From NCBI GenBank assembly GCA_020024855.1, contig JAHHTB010000038.1:1-13715 (forward strand): a stretch of 13,715 nucleotides of DNA. Reading direction: 5' to 3'. The position numbers and the translations under genes were made by a program. Positions 1 to 6,771 of the stretch are shown here, one piece after another. Below the pieces are notes generated by a model that had not been told where the DNA came from, made no database searches, and saw only the letters and a list, made by a program, of their open reading frames with translations. This stretch comes from Fusobacterium sp. GTDB lineage: Bacteria > Fusobacteriota > Fusobacteriia > Fusobacteriales > Fusobacteriaceae. Numbering within the stretch: the stretch's first letter is position 1; each line of letters begins with the position of its first letter.

Positions 1-6
1 TTTCTC

Positions 7-35
7 ATTCTATCATATCTTTATTTGATTTTCAA
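7..35 (-). promoter_or_regulatory. Sigma-70-type promoter for a gene beyond the left edge
   Basis: Read on the minus strand there is a -35 TTGAAA (30-35), a 17-base spacer and a -10 TAGAAT (7-12) preceded by TG one base upstream, which makes an extended -10. The predicted start falls at or just beyond base 1, so the gene it drives lies outside the window. The match to the housekeeping consensus is good, but no transcript or downstream gene can be seen. Two copies of TGTTATTTTT (41-50 and 81-90) lie upstream of it. Confidence 0.6.
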
Positions 36-164
36 TAAAATGTTATTTTTTTATTCAAATAATTCAAAAATAATCAAAAGTGTTATTTTTAAAATGAAAC
101 TTAACATGTATTTTTATTAATTCTATTAAAAAAAGAATATTTATTTTAAGTTTTTCCATATACT

Positions 165-203
165 AAAAAAGCTGAATATCATTTAAAAATGTTTTATTCA
201 GCT
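165..203 (-). terminator. Intrinsic terminator of the proC / gamma-CA unit
   Basis: A perfect 9-base stem AGCTGAATA / TATTCAGCT (170-178 with 195-203) has a 16-base loop that can pair further through CAT/ATG. On the minus strand it is followed at once by six T residues (complement of 165-170). It lies about 35 bases after the stop codon of the hexapeptide gene, the expected position for Rho-independent termination of that transcript. Confidence 0.85.
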
Positions 204-238
204 CTCTTTGTAATATTAAATTTTCCTTTTTCAACTTT

Positions 239-763
239 TTATTTAATTTTTTCTAAAGTTTCTAAATATAAATCTTTTTTATTTTGATAACTTTTATAAG
301 TATTCTCCATAATTTTTAATTGTTCTATACTAACTTTCCCAACAACTTTTGCTGGGTTTCCTTTTATAAAACTACCTTCTTCAATTTTTCCTATTTTTCC
401 AGTAATAAGTGACTCTGAAGATATAAAACAATTTTTAGGAATAACAACATTATCTGTTATAGTTGACCCCATTCCTATCAAAGAATTATCTCCAATGATA
501 CAACCATGAATTATGCAATTATGCCCTATTGTTACATTCTCTCCTAAAATCACATCACTATTTGGTTCTCCATGAAGAGTTGAGCCTTCCTGAATATTAG
601 AATTTTTTCCTATTTTTATTTTAAGAACATCTCCTCTTAAAACAGCTCCATACCAAATAGACACATTATCTTCTATCTCTACATTTCCTATTATTCTAGC
701 TGTATCTGCTATAAAAACTTTTTTTCCTATTTTTGGAATGTATTCTCCCAATTTAAATAACAT
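239..763 (-). CDS. Gamma-carbonic anhydrase-like hexapeptide-repeat protein (YrdA/PaaY-like)
   Basis: This 174-residue protein is a left-handed beta-helix hexapeptide-repeat protein of the gamma-carbonic anhydrase superfamily, probably a trimeric cytoplasmic metalloprotein. The three expected metal-ligand histidines are present: His64 in the STLHG segment, His81 in IGHN and His86 in IIHG. The family's VLRGD segment (residues 41-45) and NIQEGSTLH (56-64) also match. A short helical tail follows from about residue 145. The length is normal for YrdA-type proteins. The start is fixed by AAGGAG five bases upstream of ATG. The gene begins 15 bases after the proC stop, so it is probably cotranscribed with proC. 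Many members of this group have no proven carbonic anhydrase activity, so the fold and zinc site are well supported but the reaction is not. Confidence 0.85.
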   Translation of the reverse strand: MLFKLGEYIPKIGKKVFIADTARIIGNVEIEDNVSIWYGAVLRGDVLKIKIGKNSNIQEGSTLHGEPNSDVILGENVTIGHNCIIHGCIIGDNSLIGMGSTITDNVVIPKNCFISSESLITGKIGKIEEGSFIKGNPAKVVGKVSIEQLKIMENTYKSYQNKKDLYLETLEKIK

Positions 764-778
764 TTTTTCTCCTTATTT

Positions 779-1585
779 TTATTTAGACATATTTTTAGAT
801 TTTTGTTCACAAGCCTCCATAGCTTTTATTAAAGCATTTCTAAATCCATATTCTTCCAATTTTTTTACAGCCTCTATTGTAGTTCCTTTTGGTGAGCAAA
901 CCATATCTTTTAATTCTCCAGGATGAAGTCCTGTTTCAAGTACCATTTTTGCAGAACCTAAAACTGCTTGAGCTGCAAATTTGTAAGCTCTTTTTCTATC
1001 CATTCCAGAAGAAACTGCAGCATCTCCCATTGCTTCAATCATCATAAACACATAAGCTGGAGATGAACCACTTACTGCTATAACTCCATCTATTAAACTT
1101 TCACTTACAACTTCTGTTTTTCCAAAAGAATTTAATAATTCTAAGATTTCATCAAGTTCCTCTTTTTCAATAAATTCATTAGGCATAACTGCCGACATAC
1201 TTTCTTTTACAAGAGCTGGTGTATTTGGCATTATTCTAACAATCTTTAAATCTTTACCAAATAATTCTTTAGTTTTTTCAAGTTTTATACCTGCTGCTAT
1301 AGTTATTATTATAACATCTTTTTTTATATATTCTCTTATCTCTTCAATAATTTTTGGGTACATATCTGGTTTTACAGCTAAAAATAAAATATCTGCTTCA
1401 TTAGCCACTAAAAGATTTGAATTGCTAGTTTTAACTCCTAACTCACTATAAATATTCTTTAATTTTTCTTCTGAAGCATCAGAAAAGATTATATGTTTTT
1501 TATCTATTAAGCCAGAAGAAATTATGCCTCCACCAATAGCATATCCCATATTTCCTGCTCCTATAAATCCTATTATTTTTTCCAT
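779..1585 (-). CDS. proC: Pyrroline-5-carboxylate reductase
   Basis: ProC catalyses the last step of proline synthesis, the NAD(P)H-dependent reduction of 1-pyrroline-5-carboxylate to L-proline, in the cytoplasm. The 268-residue protein has the Rossmann dinucleotide-binding motif GFIGAGNMG (residues 6-14), the AVKP segment (70-73), MPNTPA (119-124), the SGSSPAYVF segment (172-180) and the C-terminal family signature around DMVCSPKGTT (227-236). The length is typical. The frame stays open 23 codons further upstream, but I chose the inner ATG for three reasons: AAGGAG (1591-1596) lies five bases before it, the protein then starts exactly at the first Rossmann strand, and the upstream codons overlap the predicted promoter. 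The hexapeptide protein gene follows 15 bases downstream. The other proline genes (proA, proB) are not in the window. Confidence 0.96.
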   Translation of the reverse strand: MEKIIGFIGAGNMGYAIGGGIISSGLIDKKHIIFSDASEEKLKNIYSELGVKTSNSNLLVANEADILFLAVKPDMYPKIIEEIREYIKKDVIIITIAAGIKLEKTKELFGKDLKIVRIMPNTPALVKESMSAVMPNEFIEKEELDEILELLNSFGKTEVVSESLIDGVIAVSGSSPAYVFMMIEAMGDAAVSSGMDRKRAYKFAAQAVLGSAKMVLETGLHPGELKDMVCSPKGTTIEAVKKLEEYGFRNALIKAMEACEQKSKNMSK

Positions 1586-1590
1586 TTTTT

Positions 1591-1596
1591 CTCCTT
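1591..1596 (-). promoter_or_regulatory. Ribosome binding site deciding the proC start
   Basis: AAGGAG followed by five A residues and ATG. The same AAGGAG-AAAAA-ATG arrangement precedes the downstream hexapeptide gene (769-774). It lies inside the longer open frame, which argues against the upstream start. Confidence 0.85.
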
Positions 1597-1622
1597 TTTT
1601 ATTTATATTTTTATTTGAAAAT

Positions 1623-1654
1623 ATTATACCATTTTTTTTATTTTTTATATACAA
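1623..1654 (-). promoter_or_regulatory. Extended -10 promoter for proC
   Basis: On the minus strand TGGTATAAT (1623-1631) is a perfect extended -10 element. The best -35 is a weak TTGTAT (1649-1654) at a long 20-base spacing, so the extended -10 is probably what makes this promoter work. The predicted start, near 1616, gives a leader of about 30 bases that contains the proC ribosome binding site. Confidence 0.6.
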
Positions 1655-1731
1655 GAAAATTATAAAATGACTTTTACTTTTTAAGTTAGTGTTTAATTTT
1701 AAAAAAATAATATGTTAATTCAATTATCGGA

Positions 1732-1747
1732 CAAAAAATATTTTTTG
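1732..1747. promoter_or_regulatory. 16-base perfect palindrome over the DJ-1 gene -35 region
   Basis: CAAAAAATATTTTTTG is its own reverse complement and overlaps the first bases of the -35 hexamer of the plus-strand promoter. The position suits an operator. A/T-rich palindromes arise easily by chance in this genome, so the role is an inference. Confidence 0.3.
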
Positions 1748-1773
1748 ATTTTTTTCTTAAAAAATTATATACT
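1745..1773 (+). promoter_or_regulatory. Promoter for the DJ-1/PfpI-family gene
   Basis: -35 TTGATT (1745-1750), exact 17-base spacer, -10 TATACT (1768-1773). The predicted start near 1780 leaves a short leader carrying AAGGAGG (1795-1801) five bases before the ATG. It is divergent from the proC promoter. Confidence 0.65.
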
Positions 1774-1806
1774 AAGATTATATATAAAAAATTTAAGGAG
1801 GCTTAA

Positions 1807-2358
1807 ATGAAAAAAGTTTATGTTTTATTAGCTAATGGATTTGAAATTATTGAAGCTTTTGCTCCCATTGATATTATGACTAGAGCTGGAATAGAAGTAG
1901 AAACTCTTTCTCTTAATGACAATTTAGAAGTTTACTCTTCTCATAATATACAAGTAAAAGCTGATAAACTTCTTAGCTCAGAAGACTTTAAGGATGGTGA
2001 TGGTATTTTTCTTCCTGGTGGATATCCTGGTTATGAAAATCTTTTAAAATCTGATAAAGCTATGCAACTGGCAGAATACTACTTAAACAGTGGTAAACTT
2101 TTAGGAGCTATTTGTGGTGCACCTTCATCTCTTGCTAGAAAAGGATTAATAAATGGAAAAAATATAACTCTACATTTTGGTTGCTATGATTTAGTTGAAG
2201 ATTGTTGTCATATCCATGACAAACCTATTGTTATTGATGAAAATCTTATTACAGGAAGTGGAGCTGGCTACTCTCTTGATTTAGGATTTGCTTTTGTAAA
2301 TTATTTAATTCCAGAAAAAGTATCAGAAGTAAAAAAAGCTATGACTATAAAAAAATAA
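1807..2358 (+). CDS. DJ-1/PfpI (ThiJ) family protein
   Basis: This 183-residue protein of the DJ-1/PfpI superfamily most resembles the DJ-1/YajL branch, whose members act as redox-responsive or glyoxal-related protective proteins in the cytoplasm. The nucleophile elbow AICGAPSSLA places the reactive cysteine at Cys103. Glu16, in GFEIIEAFAPIDIMTRAGI, corresponds to the glutamate that tunes that cysteine in human DJ-1 (Glu18), and His123 lies where DJ-1 has its active-site histidine. Cys126, Cys133 and Cys134 are additional cysteines. The length is normal. The start is well fixed by AAGGAGG. It is monocistronic, the only plus-strand gene here, with its own promoter and terminator. The family is secure. 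The substrate is not: deglycase, glyoxalase and chaperone roles have all been proposed for relatives. Confidence 0.9.
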   Translation: MKKVYVLLANGFEIIEAFAPIDIMTRAGIEVETLSLNDNLEVYSSHNIQVKADKLLSSEDFKDGDGIFLPGGYPGYENLLKSDKAMQLAEYYLNSGKLLGAICGAPSSLARKGLINGKNITLHFGCYDLVEDCCHIHDKPIVIDENLITGSGAGYSLDLGFAFVNYLIPEKVSEVKKAMTIKK

Positions 2359-2395
2359 TAATTTATATTTTTCTCTTAAATATAAATTATTATTT
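2353..2395. repeat. 18-base perfect A/T-only inverted repeat at the DJ-1 gene end
   Basis: Bases 2353-2370 and 2378-2395 are perfect reverse complements around a 7-base loop, TTCTCTT. The stem contains only A-T pairs and its left arm includes the TAA stop codon. No T-tract follows, so it is not a standard terminator by itself. It may protect the 3' end of the mRNA or assist the terminator downstream. Confidence 0.6.
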
Positions 2396-2434
2396 AAAGT
2401 TGTAAAGGAGCCATTATATTTTAACAACTCATAC

Positions 2435-2472
2435 AAAAGTGCTGAAAAAATTTTTTTCTCAGCACTTTTTTT
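2435..2472 (+). terminator. Intrinsic terminator of the DJ-1/PfpI-family gene
   Basis: An 11-base perfect stem AAAAGTGCTGA / TCAGCACTTTT (2435-2445 with 2459-2469) is followed by a T run (2466-2472) on the plus strand. The loop is A6 then T7 and can zip further. On the other strand the stem is followed by only four T, so any reverse termination would be weaker. Confidence 0.85.
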
Positions 2473-2613
2473 AAATAAAAAAGGTATAGAGTACTTAAAA
2501 TTTTTTAAAATTTCTAATACAATATACCTATATCCAAATTAAATCAACCTTTTTTGTACTATATAAAAATAAATAAAATCATAAAATTATTCCTATTTTT
2601 TATTTAAAATAAT

Positions 2614-2669
2614 AAAAGAGCTGAGCAAATTAAGATAAAAAATCATCAATTTGTAACAGCTCCTCTTTT
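2614..2669 (-). terminator. Terminator of the glycogen cluster after glgP
   Basis: Two stacked stems, GAGCTG/CAGCTC (2618-2623 with 2657-2662) and CAAATT/AATTTG (2626-2631 with 2648-2653), are split by a small internal loop. On the minus strand TTTTATTATTTT follows the hairpin. On the plus strand CTCTTTTTT follows it, so it may work in both directions. It begins about 25 bases after the glgP stop codon. Confidence 0.8.
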
Positions 2670-2688
2670 TTATTATTATTGTCTTAAA

Positions 2689-5139
2689 TTATCTTATAGC
2701 TGGTACTTCACAAGATTTTATATTCCAAATTTCATCAGCATATTTTCTTATAGTATTATCAGATGAAAAAATTCCTGAATTAGCGATATTTACTAAGCAC
2801 ATTTTTTGCCATTTTTCTTGATCTCTATATAGTTTATCAATTTTTTCTTGAGCTTTTACATAAGCATCAAAATCTTTAAACACAAAGAATTCATCATTTT
2901 TATTAAATAAATCATCTAGTATCATAGAAAATTCTGAAGAGTCAACACCATAATATCCAGTTGTTATTTGTTCAATAATTTTTTGAAGTCTTGGATCGTT
3001 ATCATATACATCTCTCATATTGTATCCACCAAATGCATTATAATGCATAACTTCTTGAGATGTAAGTCCAAATACAACTATATTCTCTCTTCCAACAGCT
3101 TGATCTATTTCAACATTAGCACCATCAAGTGTAGCTAAAGTAATAGCTCCATTCATCATAAATTTCATATTTCCTGTACCAGATGCTTCTTTTGATGCAG
3201 TAGATATTTGTTCACTTACATCACCAGCAGGAATTACTTTTTCTGCTAAACTAACACCATAGTTTTCTAAGAATATAACTTTTATTTTTCCATTTATTGA
3301 TTTATCATTATTTATTTTTTCAGCAACAGTATTTATAAGTTTTATAATCTGTTTAGCTAGCGAGTATCCTGGGGCAGCTTTTGCTCCAAAGAAGAAAGTT
3401 CTTGGCACAATATCTAATTTTGGATTTGATTTTAATTCATTGTATAAATACATTATATGGAAAAGATTTAATAATTGACGTTTATAAGCATGTAATCTTT
3501 TTACTTGAACATCAAATATAGATTTTGGATCTATTTCTATATTATATTCATCTTTTATGAATCTAGCTAATTCTATTTTCTTATCCATTTTAATCTTTCC
3601 AAGTTTAGCTAAAATTTTCTTATCATCTTTGTAATCTAATAATTTAGTCATAGAAGTTACATCTTTTGCCCAATCTTCATTTCCACCATATAACTCTGTA
3701 AATAGATTTGTTAATGGACGGTTAGCTTTAATTAGCCATCTTCTATAAGTTATACCATTTGTTTTATTATTAAATCTTTCTGGATACATTTCATAGAAAT
3801 CTTTTAATTCCCTATTTTTTAATATCTCAGTATGTAACCAAGCAACTCCATTTATTGAGTGAGAACCAACTATTGCAAGATTAGCCATTTTTATATTGTT
3901 ATATTGAATAATAGACATGTTGTTTACTTTATTCCAATCATTATAATATCTTTCTGCTACCTCTTGACAAAATCTTTTATTTATTTCTTCTATTATCATA
4001 TAAATTCTTGGAAGTAATTTCTTAAATACATCTACATTCCATTTTTCTAGAGCTTCTGCCATTATTGTATGATTTGTATAAGCCATAGTTTTTACAGTTA
4101 TTCTCCAAGCTGTATCCCAATCTAAATCATAATCATCTAATAATATTCTCATAAATTCTGCAACAGCTACAGCTGGGTGAGTATCATTTATATGAATTGC
4201 TATGTAGTTATGAATCTCAGTTATAGGCTCTCCTAATTTTAAAAATCTTCTTATTATACTTTGAATACCTGCACTTGTAAAGAAATATTCTTGTTTAAGT
4301 CTCAATCTTTTTCCTTCAAAACTAGTATCATCTGGATAAAGAACTTGAGAAATCTCCTCAACAGCATATCTTTGCTCTAAATGTCTTAAATACTCTCCTC
4401 TTTGTAGTGTAGATAAATCAATATCTTCTTCTGGCATATCTGCACTCCAAAGTCTTAAAGTATTAACATTATTAGTTTGATATCCTGGAACTGGCACGTC
4501 ATAAGGGACAGCACGAATTATTTCTGAATTTTCATAAACAGGAGTTAATTTTCCATTTTCTTCTTTCAAATATACATTTCCACCAAAACGAACATCTACA
4601 CTTTTATCTGCTCTTTTTATTTCCCATACAAAATCTTTTTTTAACCAATCGTCAAGTCTTTCAACTTGATAACCATTTTTTATTTTTTGTTTAAATAAAC
4701 CATGTTTAAAACGGATTCCATTTCCATGAGCTGGTAATGATAATGAAGCCATTGAATCTATAAAACAAGCAGCTAATCTTCCAAGACCTCCATTTCCTAA
4801 TCCAGCATCTTCTTCATATGATACAATTTCATTAAAGTCTATTCCTAATTCTTTTAATGCTTCTTCGCATATATCTCTTATTCCTAAATTTATAAGATTT
4901 GTTTCAAGTAATCTTCCTATTAAAAATTCCATTGAAAAATAATAAGTTTGTTTTACTTTATGTTCTTTATATATTTTATTTGTTTCAGACCACTTTTCTG
5001 TTAGATAATCTTTTATTAATTTTCCTAGTGCAAAATATTTATGGTCTAAACTAGCTTGATCAATACTTTCTGCAAAAGTAAAAGTCAATCTTTTAAGATA
5101 ATCTTTTTTTATCTCTTCTTTTGTCTTTTTAAGTATCAT
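2689..5139 (-). CDS. glgP: Glycogen/starch/maltodextrin phosphorylase (GT35)
   Basis: GlgP removes glucose from the non-reducing ends of glycogen using phosphate and releases glucose-1-phosphate; it needs pyridoxal phosphate. The 816-residue length matches bacterial phosphorylases. Visible motifs are the glycine-rich DAGLGNGGLGRLAACF loop (about 112-127), HINDTHPAVAVAEF (316-329), the AAPGYSLAKQ segment (588-597) and the PLP site KEASGTGNMKF, whose lysine is Lys659. The frame opens upstream with a GTG and an ATG, but GGGAGG (5147-5152) overlaps or abuts those codons. It sits seven bases from the ATG at 5139, which I take as the start. Unlike the other glycogen genes, glgP is separated from its upstream neighbour by 165 bases holding a promoter and a terminator-like hairpin. 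Maltodextrin rather than glycogen as main substrate cannot be excluded; the operon favours glycogen. Confidence 0.96.
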   Translation of the reverse strand: MILKKTKEEIKKDYLKRLTFTFAESIDQASLDHKYFALGKLIKDYLTEKWSETNKIYKEHKVKQTYYFSMEFLIGRLLETNLINLGIRDICEEALKELGIDFNEIVSYEEDAGLGNGGLGRLAACFIDSMASLSLPAHGNGIRFKHGLFKQKIKNGYQVERLDDWLKKDFVWEIKRADKSVDVRFGGNVYLKEENGKLTPVYENSEIIRAVPYDVPVPGYQTNNVNTLRLWSADMPEEDIDLSTLQRGEYLRHLEQRYAVEEISQVLYPDDTSFEGKRLRLKQEYFFTSAGIQSIIRRFLKLGEPITEIHNYIAIHINDTHPAVAVAEFMRILLDDYDLDWDTAWRITVKTMAYTNHTIMAEALEKWNVDVFKKLLPRIYMIIEEINKRFCQEVAERYYNDWNKVNNMSIIQYNNIKMANLAIVGSHSINGVAWLHTEILKNRELKDFYEMYPERFNNKTNGITYRRWLIKANRPLTNLFTELYGGNEDWAKDVTSMTKLLDYKDDKKILAKLGKIKMDKKIELARFIKDEYNIEIDPKSIFDVQVKRLHAYKRQLLNLFHIMYLYNELKSNPKLDIVPRTFFFGAKAAPGYSLAKQIIKLINTVAEKINNDKSINGKIKVIFLENYGVSLAEKVIPAGDVSEQISTASKEASGTGNMKFMMNGAITLATLDGANVEIDQAVGRENIVVFGLTSQEVMHYNAFGGYNMRDVYDNDPRLQKIIEQITTGYYGVDSSEFSMILDDLFNKNDEFFVFKDFDAYVKAQEKIDKLYRDQEKWQKMCLVNIANSGIFSSDNTIRKYADEIWNIKSCEVPAIR

Positions 5140-5146
5140 TAACATT

Positions 5147-5152
5147 CCTCCC
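5147..5152 (-). promoter_or_regulatory. Ribosome binding site deciding the glgP start
   Basis: GGGAGG lies seven bases before the ATG at 5139. The alternative in-frame starts, GTG at 5154 and ATG at 5145, overlap it or lie one base from it and cannot be served by it. Confidence 0.8.
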
Positions 5153-5156
5153 ACTT

Positions 5157-5189
5157 AAAAAAATTTCCCTGTTCTTTGCAACAGGGAAA
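5157..5189 (-). terminator. Terminator-type hairpin in the glgP leader
   Basis: A 10-base perfect stem TTTCCCTGTT / AACAGGGAAA (5164-5173 with 5180-5189) has a 6-base loop. On the minus strand seven T residues follow directly (complement of 5157-5163). It would end transcripts arriving from glgA. It also lies downstream of the predicted glgP start site and only about five bases before the glgP ribosome binding site, so glgP mRNA must read through it. Confidence 0.85.
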
Positions 5190-5202
5190 CTTTCTTTTTT
5201 TA

Positions 5203-5232
5203 ATATAATTTCTGCCTGCATAGAAATTATAT
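5203..5232. promoter_or_regulatory. Inverted repeat over the glgP -10 and start site
   Basis: ATATAATTTCT (5203-5213) and AGAAATTATAT (5222-5232) form an 11-base perfect inverted repeat with an 8-base centre. One arm contains the -10 hexamer of the glgP promoter and the centre contains the predicted start site. No T-tract follows on either strand, so an operator is more likely than a terminator. The regulator is unknown. Confidence 0.5.
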
Positions 5233-5254
5233 CTACTTCTTAATAAAATTTCAA
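5226..5254 (-). promoter_or_regulatory. glgP promoter
   Basis: On the minus strand: -35 TTGAAA (5249-5254), exact 17-base spacer, perfect -10 TATAAT (5226-5231). The predicted start is about 5217-5221, giving a leader of about 80 bases that contains the terminator-type hairpin. This is the closest match to the sigma-70 consensus that I found in the window. Confidence 0.75.
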
Positions 5255-5304
5255 CTACTATTTTTTTTTATTGATTTTTCGGTTAATTTTTGTTAAAAAA
5301 GTAA

Positions 5305-6741
5305 TTATTTTTGTTCTAACTTATTGTATAATTCTTTATATTCAAGAGCAGATTCTTTCCAACTTATTTCCGAATCCATAGCATTTTCTTGTAATTTTCT
5401 CCATACTTTTTTATTTTTATATAGTTCTACAGCTTCTTCTATCACATGTAACATATCATGAGCATTATAATTTGTAAAAGAAAAACCATTTCCTGTTCCC
5501 TTATATTTATTATATGAAGTTACTGTATCCTTCAGACCTCCAGTTTCTCTAACTATTGGTAATGTTCCATATCTTAAAGCTATCAACTGACCAATTCCAC
5601 AAGGTTCAAATTGTGAAGGCATTAGAAAAATATCTGAACCTGCATAAACTTGTGCTGCAAGATTACTGTCAAACCCTATGTATCCAAACATTTTTTTCTT
5701 ATATTTATAATTATAATATCTAAACATATCTTCATAAGATTTATCTCCAGTTCCCACAACAACAAATTGAACGTCCAATCTCAATATATCATCCATAACT
5801 CTTGTTATTAAATCTAATCCTTTTTGAGAAACAAGTCTTGATACAAGCCCAATCATTGGAACATCATCTCTTATTGGAAGTCCTAGTTCCTCTTGTAATT
5901 TTAACTTATTAACAACTTTATAATCCAAAGTCTCTTTATCATACTGTTTAAATATATGTTTATTTGTAAGCGGATTATGTTCTTCATAGTCTATTCCATT
6001 TACAATACCATATAATTTATAACTTATTCCATTTAAAAGTCCATCAAGATTTTCTCCAAAATATGGAGTTCTTATCTCTTCAGAATAAGATTTACTTACT
6101 GTATTAACTATATCAGAATACATTATTCCAGCTTTCATAAAAGAAATTCCATCATAAAATTTAATTTTATCCTCAGAATAGAAAGAATCATCAAGATTTA
6201 ACAACTCTCCTAAAACTGCCTTTGAAAATACTCCTTGATATTTTAAATTATGAATAGTATAAATTGTTTTTATTCCTTGATATCTCACATCATAAGCATA
6301 GTGAGTTTTCAATAGTAGTGGAATTACACCTGTATGCCAGTCATTACAATGAATAACATTAGGTTTAAAATCTTTTAAGTATTTTACAGTTTCAAGAACA
6401 GCTCTTGAAAAAAATGTAAATATTTCTCCATCATCAAAATGTCCATAAGGTTCTTCTCTCTTAAAATAATACTCATTATCTATAAAATAAAAAGTAATAC
6501 CATCATATTCTAAGGACTCTAACCCACAATATTGATTTCTCCATCCTACTTGAACTTTAAACTCTGCAACTTTTTTCATTTCTTTTTTAAATTTATCTGC
6601 TATTTTTCCATACTTTGGAAGAATTACTCTCACATCAACTGCTATTTTTTTTAGTGCCTTTGGTAATGCATATGCTACATCAGCAAGTCCACCTGTTTTT
6701 AAGAAAGGAGCCGCCTCAGACGCTGCAAATAAAACTTTCAT
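5305..6741 (-). CDS. glgA: Glycogen synthase, ADP-glucose dependent (GT5)
   Basis: GlgA transfers glucose from ADP-glucose to the non-reducing end of an alpha-1,4-glucan. The 478-residue length is that of typical bacterial GlgA. The N-terminal KTGGL motif (residues 15-19, ADP-glucose binding), HCNDWHTG (131-138) and TIHN (162-165) mark the first GT-B Rossmann domain. SRLVSQKG (301-308) and the FEPCGIGQLIALRYGTLP segment (378-395), with catalytic-type Glu379, mark the second. The start is fixed by GGAGG seven bases upstream. The gene lies 30 bases after glgD, inside the operon, as expected for the enzyme that uses the product of GlgC/GlgD. The motifs are intact and I see nothing abnormal. Confidence 0.97.
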   Translation of the reverse strand: MKVLFAASEAAPFLKTGGLADVAYALPKALKKIAVDVRVILPKYGKIADKFKKEMKKVAEFKVQVGWRNQYCGLESLEYDGITFYFIDNEYYFKREEPYGHFDDGEIFTFFSRAVLETVKYLKDFKPNVIHCNDWHTGVIPLLLKTHYAYDVRYQGIKTIYTIHNLKYQGVFSKAVLGELLNLDDSFYSEDKIKFYDGISFMKAGIMYSDIVNTVSKSYSEEIRTPYFGENLDGLLNGISYKLYGIVNGIDYEEHNPLTNKHIFKQYDKETLDYKVVNKLKLQEELGLPIRDDVPMIGLVSRLVSQKGLDLITRVMDDILRLDVQFVVVGTGDKSYEDMFRYYNYKYKKKMFGYIGFDSNLAAQVYAGSDIFLMPSQFEPCGIGQLIALRYGTLPIVRETGGLKDTVTSYNKYKGTGNGFSFTNYNAHDMLHVIEEAVELYKNKKVWRKLQENAMDSEISWKESALEYKELYNKLEQK

Positions 6742-6771
6742 TGCTCCACCTCCATATTAAAAAATAAATAG

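Larger units (their letters stand above)
2359..2688. other. Non-coding intergenic region between convergent genes
   Basis: This 330-base stretch between the DJ-1 family gene and glgP, which converge here, holds three hairpins: the A/T inverted repeat over the DJ-1 stop, the plus-strand terminator at 2435-2472, and the glgP terminator near the right end. Bases 2473-2610 are extremely AT-rich, with stops in all frames and no credible ribosome binding site. I see no gene there. Confidence 0.7.

Noticed and set aside
738..926. Plus-strand open frame opposite the proC and hexapeptide genes
   Set aside because: No ribosome binding site, composition reflecting the opposite strand of real genes, and no recognisable domain. 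The same judgement applies to the opposite-strand frames at 7449-7772, 9065-9271, 10344-10697 and 11397-11618.
1586..1654. Longer proC reading frame with 23 extra N-terminal residues
   Set aside because: The extension contains the proC ribosome binding site and part of the promoter, is lysine/asparagine/isoleucine-rich like untranslated AT-rich DNA, and moves the start away from the Rossmann strand where ProC proteins begin.
2398..2429. AGTTGT / ACAACT pairing with an internal AAAGGAG between the DJ-1 gene and its terminator
   Set aside because: The stem is only six bases with a long loop, and no start codon follows the AAAGGAG at a workable distance, so neither a gene nor a regulatory RNA is supported.
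2473..2560. Possible minus-strand small RNA ending at the hairpin 2435-2469
   Set aside because: A TTGATT / TATATT pair can be found on the minus strand, but the spacer is only about 15 bases and the hairpin has only four T residues in that direction. Not enough to call an RNA gene.
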